From contig NZ_JHYQ01000013.1 in NCBI RefSeq assembly GCF_000621325.1, positions 1 to 64,000 on the forward strand: DNA of 64,000 bases. Direction: 5' to 3'. The translations under genes were made by a program, and so were the position numbers. Positions 53,645 to 60,840 of the stretch are shown here, in pieces (within the stretch, counting starts at the first letter, position 1; each line of letters begins with the position of its first letter). The notes beneath the pieces were generated by a model, which was given only the letters and a program-made list of their open reading frames with translations, did not search any database and was not told where the DNA came from. This stretch comes from Thiothrix lacustris DSM 21227 (GTDB taxonomy: Bacteria > Pseudomonadota > Gammaproteobacteria > Thiotrichales > Thiotrichaceae).

Positions 53645-54409
53645 ATGTCAGACGTTTTCGCTTCTAAAGAAATCCCGGCACTTAAAACAAGCGGCCTGGT
53701 TCTGGCCATGGTTTTGTGTGCTTCTCTGTTAAGTGCCTGTGACTGTGATGGTGACTGTAGTGTAGGGACTACTGCGAGCAGTGGTAGTACACCAACGACA
53801 CCAACGACACCAACGACACCAACGACACCAACGACACCAACTGTTGCAAAGTGTGCGGATCTGCGTTTCTGTAAATATGATAGTACTGGTACGATGCTGG
53901 ATGACTCCGCTACTTCATGGTCATGTGTCAATGACAAGCTTCTTGGTACTTTCTGGGAAGTGAAAACGACTGAAGGTTTGCGTAATAAGGATTGGACTTA
54001 CGCCTACGATCCTAATGTGGGAGCTTGTGGAGCTACCGTAGCTGGCTGTACACCTGATGCGTATGTGGCAGCAGTCAATGCATCGGCTACTAAGCCTTGT
54101 GGTGCAGCAGCACCCGTTTGCCGGATGCCTACCCATGCAGAATTGATTTTCCTCAGTTATCCAGCTGCTTACTTCCCTACCGGTGGGAAATTCACGCCAG
54201 CTACTGATACTACTTATGTGCCACCGGCAGCATTCTTCCCGGATCATATGACAGATGCTTATTACTACAATACAAGTGAGGTGGGGCGTCAAGTCGATTA
54301 TAGTGCTGTTATCCCAGCAAATAGCAGTGTTGATGCCATTAGCCTTCTTGGCATGGCGCCATCACTGGGAACTAATGTCGCGGGCCATGTTCGCTTAATT
54401 TGTCAGTAA
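53645..54409 (+). CDS. DUF1566-like lipoprotein with Thr-Pro repeat linker
   Basis: Predicted lipoprotein of 254 residues: hydrophobic segment ending with lipobox LLSAC (about 28-32), then a short Cys/Asp stretch (DCDGDCS), a linker of six TPT units, and a domain with SCVNDKLLGTFWEVKTTEGLRNKDWTYAYD and VCRMPTHAELIFLSYP that aligns with the two other DUF1566 proteins of the window but lacks the usual C-terminal YWSS motif; the end HVRLICQ is retained. Cys-rich. Surface adhesion or scaffold role is only suggested by family. Confidence 0.78.
   Translation: MSDVFASKEIPALKTSGLVLAMVLCASLLSACDCDGDCSVGTTASSGSTPTTPTTPTTPTTPTTPTVAKCADLRFCKYDSTGTMLDDSATSWSCVNDKLLGTFWEVKTTEGLRNKDWTYAYDPNVGACGATVAGCTPDAYVAAVNASATKPCGAAAPVCRMPTHAELIFLSYPAAYFPTGGKFTPATDTTYVPPAAFFPDHMTDAYYYNTSEVGRQVDYSAVIPANSSVDAISLLGMAPSLGTNVAGHVRLICQ
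53789..53842 (+). repeat. 9-bp tandem repeat coding for Thr-Pro-Thr
   Basis: ACACCAACG occurs five times perfectly and a sixth time with one change. It encodes a TPT linker between lipid anchor and domain. Copy-number change would alter linker length without frameshift. Confidence 0.9.
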
Positions 54410-54420
54410 TTTTGTGTGAG

Positions 54421-54439
54421 GGGGAGGGTTCATCTCCCC
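54421..54439 (+). other. Hairpin between the two DUF1566 genes
   Basis: GGGGAG (54421-54426) pairs with CTCCCC (54434-54439), seven-base loop, 12 bp after the stop. No T-run follows directly on the plus strand; it may act as a weak terminator. Confidence 0.4.
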
Positions 54440-54570
54440 TTCATCATAAAAAATATTGCGTCTGTATTAAAAAAAACTGCATTTCTTTTCATCTTGTACT
54501 ATAAATATAGCTGTTGCCTCAAAGAGGTAATATTTATATCAATTTTTGTTTATAGGGCAGGATAACAGCT

Positions 54571-55404
54571 ATGACAACGACTCAATCTAAAAATACATTC
54601 AATCTGTTCCGTAAGACTGGCATTTTCTTGGCAGTAGCCATGTCAGCATCCTTGCTGACAGCTTGTGGCGGCAGTAGCAGCAGTACTACAGATACGACTG
54701 GTACTACGACGACTGACACCACTACCGGCACTACTACTACCGGCACTACTACTACCGGCACTACCACTACCGGCACTACAACTACCACTGCAAGAACCTT
54801 CACCAAGCTGAATCTCACTGGCGCAGCCTATGTTGCTGATGGTGTTGCATCGATCGGTTGTGTACAAGACTCTAAAGATGGCAAGTTCTGGGAAGTGAAG
54901 ACCAACGCAGCTGATACTACAAAATCAGACTTCCGCGATGTCGACTATGGCTATTTCTGGGGAACTAACGTGGGTTCTACCGCTGGGACTCCTGATGGTT
55001 CTCTTGCCACCATCGCGACTAGTTCATGCTCAGGTTCTGGTTCAACATTGACCAAGTGTAATACAGATGCTTATGTTGCAGCGGTGAATGCGATGAATGC
55101 TGGCAAAGGCTTGTGCAACAAAACCACATGGCGTTTGCCGACCTCGGCTGAATTGTTAGGTTTAATGGATACCACTAAGACAGCGCCTCCTTATATTTAT
55201 AGCGATTTGGGTAGCACTTCTTTCGATGCCGCTGATACCGATGGCCGTCCATTTGTGTATGCTTACTGGTCTGCTACACCTGTTACGGGTAATACTGCAC
55301 AACGTCAAGCGGTAAGCTTCACTAATAAATTGGCCGATGGTCAAATCAAAGCTCACAATATGGTGGATCAAATCAACGATCAAATTCGTCTGATTGCTGA
55401 CTAA
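54571..55404 (+). CDS. DUF1566 (Lcl C-terminal) lipoprotein with Gly-Thr repeat linker
   Basis: Predicted lipoprotein of 277 residues: MSASLLTAC lipobox near 25-33, Gly/Ser start, then a TTGTTTTGTTTTGTT-type linker (about 42-73), and a full DUF1566 domain with GCVQDSKDGKFWEVKTN, DFRDVDYGYFWG, GKGLCNKTTWRLPTSAELLGLMD, YAYWSATPV and the end DQIRLIAD. It is closely similar to the lipoprotein at 25507 in domain layout and shares its DTTKTAPPYIYSDLGST block (DTTRTSAPFIYSALGST there). It ends overlapping feoC by four bases on the opposite strand. Confidence 0.85.
   Translation: MTTTQSKNTFNLFRKTGIFLAVAMSASLLTACGGSSSSTTDTTGTTTTDTTTGTTTTGTTTTGTTTTGTTTTTARTFTKLNLTGAAYVADGVASIGCVQDSKDGKFWEVKTNAADTTKSDFRDVDYGYFWGTNVGSTAGTPDGSLATIATSSCSGSGSTLTKCNTDAYVAAVNAMNAGKGLCNKTTWRLPTSAELLGLMDTTKTAPPYIYSDLGSTSFDAADTDGRPFVYAYWSATPVTGNTAQRQAVSFTNKLADGQIKAHNMVDQINDQIRLIAD
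54694..54790 (+). repeat. 15-bp imperfect repeat coding for GTTTT
   Basis: Units of GGCACTACTACTACC, with third-base variants, occur at least four times in tandem and form the Gly-Thr linker of the lipoprotein. The codon pattern is dominated by ACT/ACC threonine. Confidence 0.85.
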
Positions 55405-55667
55405 GATTTGAGTGGGAACCACTGAAGCGGCACAGCCCGCTTCACCCATTCGTAGTTCGTGGCGGCCTTAGTGCCGCCACAACTTTTTCCGCCACACCCG
55501 CCAGAGCCACAAGCACCCGCCGCTAATTCACGGATTTTGCCCTTACGTTGCCAGTAGTTCAGCGCGAACTGCGCCGTATCCTGGGTAATGTCGAAATGGG
55601 TCGCCACATCATTGAGACTAGCACTACCGCGCTGTTGCAGGTAGTCGCGGATTTCCCCCAACATCAT
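55401..55667 (-). CDS. feoC: FeoC-like ferrous iron transport regulator
   Basis: Small winged-helix protein of about 88 residues starting MMLGEIRDYLQQRGSASLNDVATHF, the FeoC type helix-turn-helix, followed by KGKIRELAAGACGSGGCGGKSCGG, whose cysteines can bind an oxygen-sensitive iron-sulfur cluster in other FeoC proteins. AGGAGG seven bases before the ATG at 55667 decides the start, so it overlaps the end of feoB by 44 bases. The C-terminal tail is longer than in Klebsiella FeoC. Confidence 0.85.
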   Translation of the reverse strand: MMLGEIRDYLQQRGSASLNDVATHFDITQDTAQFALNYWQRKGKIRELAAGACGSGGCGGKSCGGTKAATNYEWVKRAVPLQWFPLKS

Positions 55668-57933
55668 GTTGATTGCCTCCTGCCAGATAAAATGCGTAAA
55701 CAGATGCTGTAAAGCTGCCAAGTACGATCACTGCCCACAATAAGGACTGCACGGGATGTTGGCTGATCGTCGCAAGCTGATAGAACAACGTTGCTGCCCC
55801 GTAACCTAAGCCCGTGCTCCATGCCACGCCCAGTGTCGCCCAGCGTGCCCCGACTTCCCGGTACATCGCCCCGGTTGCTGCCACACACGGAAAATACATC
55901 AGGATGAATAACAGGTAGGCAAATGCGCCGATCTTACCGTCAAAATACTGATTCATGGCACTGAAGGTGGCATTGCTGACATCCTGTTGTTCATCAATGG
56001 CACCGAAACCCAGCGGGTCGCCGACATGACCCAGCGCATCGCCAAGATTAGCGGGGATGGTGGCTACTGCTTCCTGTAAGCCAGCACTGACACTGAAAGG
56101 TTTGGCTATTTCTTCAGCCGCTGCTTCTGGGCTAGTGCCCATTTGGCTGTACAGCGCATCCAGCGTGCCGACCACAACTTCTTTCGCCAGCAAGCCGCTG
56201 ACAATGCCGACTGTGGCAGGCCAGTTATCCTGCTCAATACCCATCGGTGCGAACACCGGTGTGACCCATTTGGCGGTCGCGCTGAGGACGGATTTCTCCG
56301 TATTCTGGTTGCCAAAGCTACCATCGGTTCCCACGCTGTTCACAACGTTGATCACCATCACCACAGCTACAATCAGTTTGCCCGCGCCCACAATGAAGCC
56401 ACGCAACTTGTTCCACGTATTGATCAGGATATTGCGTAAACCGGGAAGCTGGTACGTCGGCATTTCCATCACGAAATGGTCAGCGCCGCCTTGCAGCAAG
56501 GTTTTGCGCATGATCAGTCCGGTGAGAATGGCGAAGGCAATTCCCACCAGATACAGCAGGAACACGATGTTTTGCCCACCACCCTGAAAGAAAGCCGCCG
56601 CGAACAGCGCATACACAGCCAACCTTGCCCCACAGGACATAAACGGTGCCATCAGTACGGTAAGGATGCGTTCCCGCTGGCTATCGAGGGTGCGGGTCGC
56701 CATGATCGCAGGTACATTGCAGCCGAAACCGACGATCAAAGGCACAAATGCCTTGCCAGAAACGCCCAGCCTGCGCATGAACTGATCCATCACAAAGGCT
56801 GCTCGCGCCATGTAGCCAGATTCTTCCAGCAGGGTAAGGAATAAGTACAACGCGGCAATAATGGGAATGAACGTCGCCACGACTTGCAAACCACCACCCA
56901 AGCCATCCGCCAGCAGCGTAATCAGCCATTCCGGTGTACCGAAACCTGTCAACACGTGCCGGACACCATCCACCGCAATGGTTTGCAGGGCAATGTCAAA
57001 GAAGTCGATGAAAGCCCCGCCAAGGTTGATGCTGAACAGGAACAGCAAATACATCATCACCAAAAAGATGGGGATACCTGTCCAGCTTCCCAGCACCCAG
57101 CGGTCGAGCTTGTCGGAAAGGGTGCGGCTGATCTTGCCGCGTTCATGGGTGGCCTCACGCGCAATGCGGGTAGCAAGATCAAAACGGCCATCTGCTAGCA
57201 GGAAATCGAACTCTTCGTGCGTTTCTGCCTCTATTTGCTGGTGCAGGGCTGCAATGGTGGGTTCGGTCTTGCAGGTTTGCAGGGCAAATAAGGCATCCGC
57301 CCGGCTGATGTCGTCGGTTTGTACGCTCAGCAAGGCTTGTTCAACACTGCTGTGATAGGGGATATCAAAATGCAGGGTGGAAGCGCTGGGGATGTAATGG
57401 CAAATCGCGTGGTGAACCGGGTGTAAATCCTTATCCTGACGCAAAGAGATGGGGATGACCGGGCAGCCGAGGCGTTCATGCAGGGCTTGCACATCCACCT
57501 TCATGCCGCGCCGTTCCGCCACGTCCATCATGTTCAGTAACACGAGCATAGGGACATTGAGTTCGCGCAATTGCAAGGTCAGGTATAGGCCACGTTCCAG
57601 CGTGCTGGCGTCAACAATATTGATGTAGAGAAAGTCAGGGTTTTGCTGCACGAAATCGCGGGCGACTCGTTCATCGGCGGAGGTGTCGCTGAAGTCCAAT
57701 GAATACGTGCCGGGTAGGTCGACCACATGCAAGTCTTCATTGAGCAAGCGGCATTGGCCTTCCTTACGTTCGACGGTAACGCCGGGCCAGTTGCCGGTAC
57801 GTTGGCGGGCGCCTGTTAGCAGGTTGAACAGCGTGGTTTTGCCCGCATTGGGATTGCCTAGTAAGGCAATTTCACGGTGCAGTGCAGCTTTAGAGCAGCG
57901 TTTTTCTTTGGCGTTACAGCATTCTTTTGCCAT
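55624..57933 (-). CDS. feoB: Ferrous iron transporter FeoB
   Basis: Inner-membrane Fe(II) transporter of 769 residues. The N-terminal G domain has G1 GNPNAGKTT (26-34), G3 DLPGTYSL and G4 LLNMMDVA; it is followed by a helical GDI-like spacer and the membrane part with two Gate motifs, including the conserved Cys in VPLIVGFGCNVPAIMATRTL and MAPFMSCGARLAVYALF. A Cys-rich cytoplasmic start (ECCNAKEKRCSKAA) is unusual. It follows feoA by three bases. Confidence 0.96.
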   Translation of the reverse strand: MAKECCNAKEKRCSKAALHREIALLGNPNAGKTTLFNLLTGARQRTGNWPGVTVERKEGQCRLLNEDLHVVDLPGTYSLDFSDTSADERVARDFVQQNPDFLYINIVDASTLERGLYLTLQLRELNVPMLVLLNMMDVAERRGMKVDVQALHERLGCPVIPISLRQDKDLHPVHHAICHYIPSASTLHFDIPYHSSVEQALLSVQTDDISRADALFALQTCKTEPTIAALHQQIEAETHEEFDFLLADGRFDLATRIAREATHERGKISRTLSDKLDRWVLGSWTGIPIFLVMMYLLFLFSINLGGAFIDFFDIALQTIAVDGVRHVLTGFGTPEWLITLLADGLGGGLQVVATFIPIIAALYLFLTLLEESGYMARAAFVMDQFMRRLGVSGKAFVPLIVGFGCNVPAIMATRTLDSQRERILTVLMAPFMSCGARLAVYALFAAAFFQGGGQNIVFLLYLVGIAFAILTGLIMRKTLLQGGADHFVMEMPTYQLPGLRNILINTWNKLRGFIVGAGKLIVAVVMVINVVNSVGTDGSFGNQNTEKSVLSATAKWVTPVFAPMGIEQDNWPATVGIVSGLLAKEVVVGTLDALYSQMGTSPEAAAEEIAKPFSVSAGLQEAVATIPANLGDALGHVGDPLGFGAIDEQQDVSNATFSAMNQYFDGKIGAFAYLLFILMYFPCVAATGAMYREVGARWATLGVAWSTGLGYGAATLFYQLATISQHPVQSLLWAVIVLGSFTASVYAFYLAGGNQHDVGGNPRLPATAR

Positions 57934-57936
57934 GAT

Positions 57937-58176
57937 TTACTCCTGCACGTGAACCATGATATGAGTGGTAATGGTGCGCCCTAGGCTGATGCGGTTATTG
58001 CCGTTGCCCAACACAATATCACCGTTGCGGTTACGCAGTATTTCAATACGGGAACCTGTGCCAATACCCATGCCTAGCAGGCGGATACGCGTGGCATTAT
58101 CGGTTTTGACAGCGTAAATATGAGCAAAAAGGCTTTCCGCCAGAGTGGAAAGGGGCTGGGCGTTGGCTAAGCTCAT
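57937..58176 (-). CDS. feoA: Ferrous iron transport protein FeoA
   Basis: SH3-like cytoplasmic protein of 79 residues that supports FeoB. Motifs: RIRLLGMGIGTGSRIEILRNRNGDIVL and GRTITTHIMV. First gene of feoABC, with a Fur-like box upstream. Confidence 0.92.
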   Translation of the reverse strand: MSLANAQPLSTLAESLFAHIYAVKTDNATRIRLLGMGIGTGSRIEILRNRNGDIVLGNGNNRISLGRTITTHIMVHVQE

Positions 58177-58194
58177 GCTATGTCTACCTGCATG

Positions 58195-58209
58195 TGAAAA
58201 TGATTCTCA
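58195..58209 (-). promoter_or_regulatory. Fur box upstream of feoABC
   Basis: TGAAAATGATTCTCA matches the 7-1-7 Fur consensus TGATAATnATTATCA at 12 of 14 defined positions, one mismatch in each half. It lies 19 bp before the feoA start, so Fe-Fur would cover the promoter and repress ferrous iron uptake in iron-replete cells. Confidence 0.8.
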
Positions 58210-58331
58210 AATGTATATGACATGTTCTTAATATTCAAGTTCCACTGAACATTTTATTGAATAGCTGGTCATAATCGTTGATGCAAGCATTGACAAACTT
58301 GTGTCGAGTCGTGGACTCCTCCAACAATCTT

Positions 58332-58360
58332 CCTCCCCTGCAAATCGGGGAGGTATTTTT
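58332..58360 (+). terminator. GC-rich hairpin with U-run upstream of the lipoprotein gene
   Basis: CCTCCCC (58332-58338) pairs with GGGGAGG (58347-58353), followed by TATTTTT. It resembles a Rho-independent terminator but stands just 13 bases before the start at 58373, so it might be an attenuator of that gene or end a short upstream transcript. Confidence 0.55.
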
Positions 58361-58372
58361 CCATCACAGCTT

Positions 58373-58954
58373 ATGAGGGCTACTGTGAAAATAACCCATT
58401 ACTGTATTTCTGCGTTGCTCCTGTTCGCCGTGACAGGTTGTGATCGGCTGGAGCAAGACATGCTGTCGGCACCGGATGATGCCACACTCGGCCGCTACGG
58501 CTTGGATACGCCTAAATTGGGTGATAAACGTGTGGAAGCGGGCAAGCAATTGGATGCTTTACTGAATAAACCCATGCAATGCACATTGGGTAAAACGGGG
58601 CTGGGTGATAACCGCAAGGCGTATTTATTGGAAGAATGTAGTGGTGTTCTGGTGGGGGGGGACGTAGGCACGTTGTGGGGCGAAGAGCTGAGTTTCTTCA
58701 AAGCCGTTTTTGTGGAAGACCAGTTGTGCAGCTTAGAACTACAACTCAAAACCTCCGGTGACTATGCCGCATTGTATGATACACACGGTAAAAAGATCAT
58801 TAACTTATTCGGTAAACCGGATGAGGCCAATACCAAAGGTGTAAGATGGCAGCGTGAAGGTGATGAAGCTGTTCTCAAGGACCTGGGTGATGGTAAAGTC
58901 GGCTTTGAAATCCGCAACAAGAAAGTCATGCAGGCGCTGCATCACAAAGGCTGA
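58373..58954 (+). CDS. Predicted lipoprotein, unknown function
   Basis: About 193 residues from ATG 58373 (GTG 58385 also possible). A hydrophobic segment ends in the lipobox FAVTGC, followed by DRLEQDMLSAPDD. The mature part contains four Cys-poor mixed alpha/beta blocks such as MQCTLGKTGLGDNRKAYLLEEC and KIINLFGKPDEANTKGVRWQREGDEA, resembling small periplasmic domains of the SmpA/OmlA-like kind in length, but without firm family match. It stands 9 bp before rluE. Confidence 0.75.
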   Translation: MRATVKITHYCISALLLFAVTGCDRLEQDMLSAPDDATLGRYGLDTPKLGDKRVEAGKQLDALLNKPMQCTLGKTGLGDNRKAYLLEECSGVLVGGDVGTLWGEELSFFKAVFVEDQLCSLELQLKTSGDYAALYDTHGKKIINLFGKPDEANTKGVRWQREGDEAVLKDLGDGKVGFEIRNKKVMQALHHKG

Positions 58955-58963
58955 GAGTAATCC

Positions 58964-59500
58964 ATGTCCCGCATTCTTTTGTTCAATAAACCGTTTGATG
59001 TTCTTTGTCAGTTTACTGATCAGGAAGGCCGGGCAACGTTAGCTGATTACATTTCGGTTCCTAGTGTGTATACCGCCGGGCGGCTCGATCGTGACAGCGA
59101 AGGCTTGCTGTTGCTGACCGATGATGGCGCTTTGCAGCACCGCATTTCTGACCCCAAACATAAAATGAGCAAAACCTACTGGGTGCAGGTGGAAGGTGCG
59201 CCAACGGATGCTGATTTACAGCCTTTGCGCCAAGGCATCCGTTTGAAGGATGGTATGACTCGCCCCGCCGGTGTGCGCTTGATGGCTGAACCGCCGGATT
59301 TGTGGGCGCGTATTCCCCCTATCCGTGTGCGTCAGGCGATTCCCGATAGTTGGCTGGAAATCACCATCAGCGAAGGGCGTAATCGGCAGGTGCGCCGTAT
59401 GACCGCCGCGATTGGTTTTCCCACGCTGCGGCTGATCCGTTACCGGATAGGGTCATGGACGCTGGATGGTTTAGTCAGTGGGGAATGGCGGGATGCCTAG
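58964..59500 (+). CDS. rluE: 23S rRNA pseudouridine synthase RluE
   Basis: RsuA-family enzyme that makes pseudouridine 2457 in 23S rRNA; 178 residues. Starts [19 protein letters not shown]; catalytic Asp is in [18 protein letters not shown]; further blocks are KTYWVQVEG and [24 protein letters not shown]. No S4 domain, as usual for RluE. Overlaps the convergent gene by four bases. Confidence 0.93.
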   Translation: MSRILLFNKPFDVLCQFTDQEGRATLADYISVPSVYTAGRLDRDSEGLLLLTDDGALQHRISDPKHKMSKTYWVQVEGAPTDADLQPLRQGIRLKDGMTRPAGVRLMAEPPDLWARIPPIRVRQAIPDSWLEITISEGRNRQVRRMTAAIGFPTLRLIRYRIGSWTLDGLVSGEWRDA

Positions 59501-59796
59501 TGATGACTTTTGCTCAGGCAGTTTTCGATACACACTAATACTTGGCGTTCCATCGAAGGTGTGTCGTTGATACGCATGTAAGCACTTAAAAAGGAAACTA
59601 CCCGCCGCGCTAATGATTCTGGGTTATTGCTAGGGGCGATCACAGCAGCATAGAGTTCCTGATCATGTTCCATAAAACTGCAAATTAAATTCTGAATGGT
59701 GCTACTGTCTCTATTAACGTGCAGAGCGAGGCTGCGCGTGTGTTTACTAATGATGGCAAAGGTATCGTTTCCTACAGTAATGACTGGGTTCTTCAT
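59497..59796 (-). CDS. Uncharacterised 99-residue protein
   Basis: Starts at 59796 ([16 protein letters not shown]) after GAGAAAGCC; an in-frame ATG at 59844 is less likely. The product is a small soluble alpha/beta protein without signal peptide. I recognise no family. Segment [18 protein letters not shown] and a single pair of Cys near the end (VCIENC) are the visible features. Confidence 0.6.
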   Translation of the reverse strand: MKNPVITVGNDTFAIISKHTRSLALHVNRDSSTIQNLICSFMEHDQELYAAVIAPSNNPESLARRVVSFLSAYMRINDTPSMERQVLVCIENCLSKSHH

Positions 59797-59892
59797 GGCT
59801 TTCTCTTGTTGTATGGGTGATGCTTTCAGTCGTGGTAACAGCATAGCCCTGTCAAGGGAAGTATGTAAATGGTAATGGTTGAAGTTTAGTTA

Positions 59893-60294
59893 ATGGTATA
59901 TATGATGAAATTTGCAATAAAATTAGCCGTTGTATTGTTAGTTAGTAGTGCGTTGAATTCAACATATGCTGTTGAAATGAATGCCAACAATGCGTTAAAT
60001 GAGGATTTGTTGGCGGCCACCAAAGTCAGTATTTCCATGATGGATGCGATCAACGCTGCCGTGAAAGAAGTTTCTGGTATACCTGTCGCTGCTGAATTTG
60101 AGAATAGCGATGGGGAAGGTGCAGAAGCGCGGTGGTTTATTGAAATCATCTCCGGCAATGCGGCGATAGATCTTGAGGTGGATGCGACCACCGGCAAAGT
60201 CACTCGGTTGGCAGATGAGCCAATCGAGGGTGATGTGATTCAGGGCGAAGAGGCTTCTTCAACAGAGGTTCCTCTCGAAAAAACTGACAAGTGA
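59893..60294 (+). CDS. PepSY-domain exported protein
   Basis: Exported protein of 133 residues with signal peptide FAIKLAVVLLVSSALNSTYA and a PepSY-like domain: MMDAINAAVKEVSGIPVAAEFE, followed by WFIEIISGNAAIDLEVDATTGKVTRL. Such proteins often inhibit peptidases or modulate membrane reductases. The tail is acidic. The EamA gene overlaps its stop by one base (TGATG). Confidence 0.85.
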   Translation: MVYMMKFAIKLAVVLLVSSALNSTYAVEMNANNALNEDLLAATKVSISMMDAINAAVKEVSGIPVAAEFENSDGEGAEARWFIEIISGNAAIDLEVDATTGKVTRLADEPIEGDVIQGEEASSTEVPLEKTDK

Positions 60295-60728
60295 TGAATT
60301 CTTCAGGTAACTGGTTTTTCTGGGCTGCACTTTCCGCAGTGTTTGCAGCGCTGACCGCCATTTTTGCTAAGATTGGCATACAAGGTGTTAATTCCGACTT
60401 GGCAACGCTGATCCGTACCTGCATTGTCGGCTGCATACTGGCGGCATTTGTGTGGTTCACGGGTAAGTGGAGCGATCCTTTTGCTTTATCACCTAAAACG
60501 TGGCTGTTCCTCGGGCTGTCTGGCTTGGCGACGGGCGCATCCTGGGTGTGTTATTTCCGGGCATTGCAAATTGGCGATGCCTCCAAGGTTGCCCCGGTAG
60601 ACAAGTTTAGTTTGGTGCTGGTAGCAATATTTGCGGTGGCGTTCCTTGGGGAGCGCCCGTCATTACAGGAATGGTTGGGGATTGGAATGGTTGCTGCGGG
60701 TGTCGTTGTACTTGCTTTGGGGAGTTGA
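60294..60728 (+). CDS. EamA/DMT-type transporter, single-domain (half) form
   Basis: Membrane protein of about 144 residues with five helices and one EamA unit: WFFWAALSAVFAALTAIFAKIGI at the start and GDASKVAPVDKFSLVLVAIFAVAFLGERPSLQEWLGIGMVAAGVVVLAL at the end, where APVDK and GERP are hallmarks. Full DMT transporters have two such units; single-unit forms act as dimers. ATG 60294 is preferred to a GTG three bases before it. Confidence 0.9.
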   Translation: MNSSGNWFFWAALSAVFAALTAIFAKIGIQGVNSDLATLIRTCIVGCILAAFVWFTGKWSDPFALSPKTWLFLGLSGLATGASWVCYFRALQIGDASKVAPVDKFSLVLVAIFAVAFLGERPSLQEWLGIGMVAAGVVVLALGS

Positions 60729-60752
60729 TCTTGAGCGCATCTTTCTACAAGT

Positions 60753-60784
60753 AGCCATCTGGGATTTTCCGGGTGGCTTTTTTA
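60753..60784 (+). terminator. Rho-independent terminator after the EamA gene
   Basis: AGCCATC (60753-60759) and GGTGGCT (60772-60778) pair with one G-U, followed by a run of T. It stands 25 bp after the EamA stop and before the DedA-PAP2 gene. Confidence 0.8.
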
Positions 60785-60840
60785 TGTGGATGCATTACTC
60801 TGTTCAACCGTATCAATAGCTGGTAATAGAAGGAATCTTC

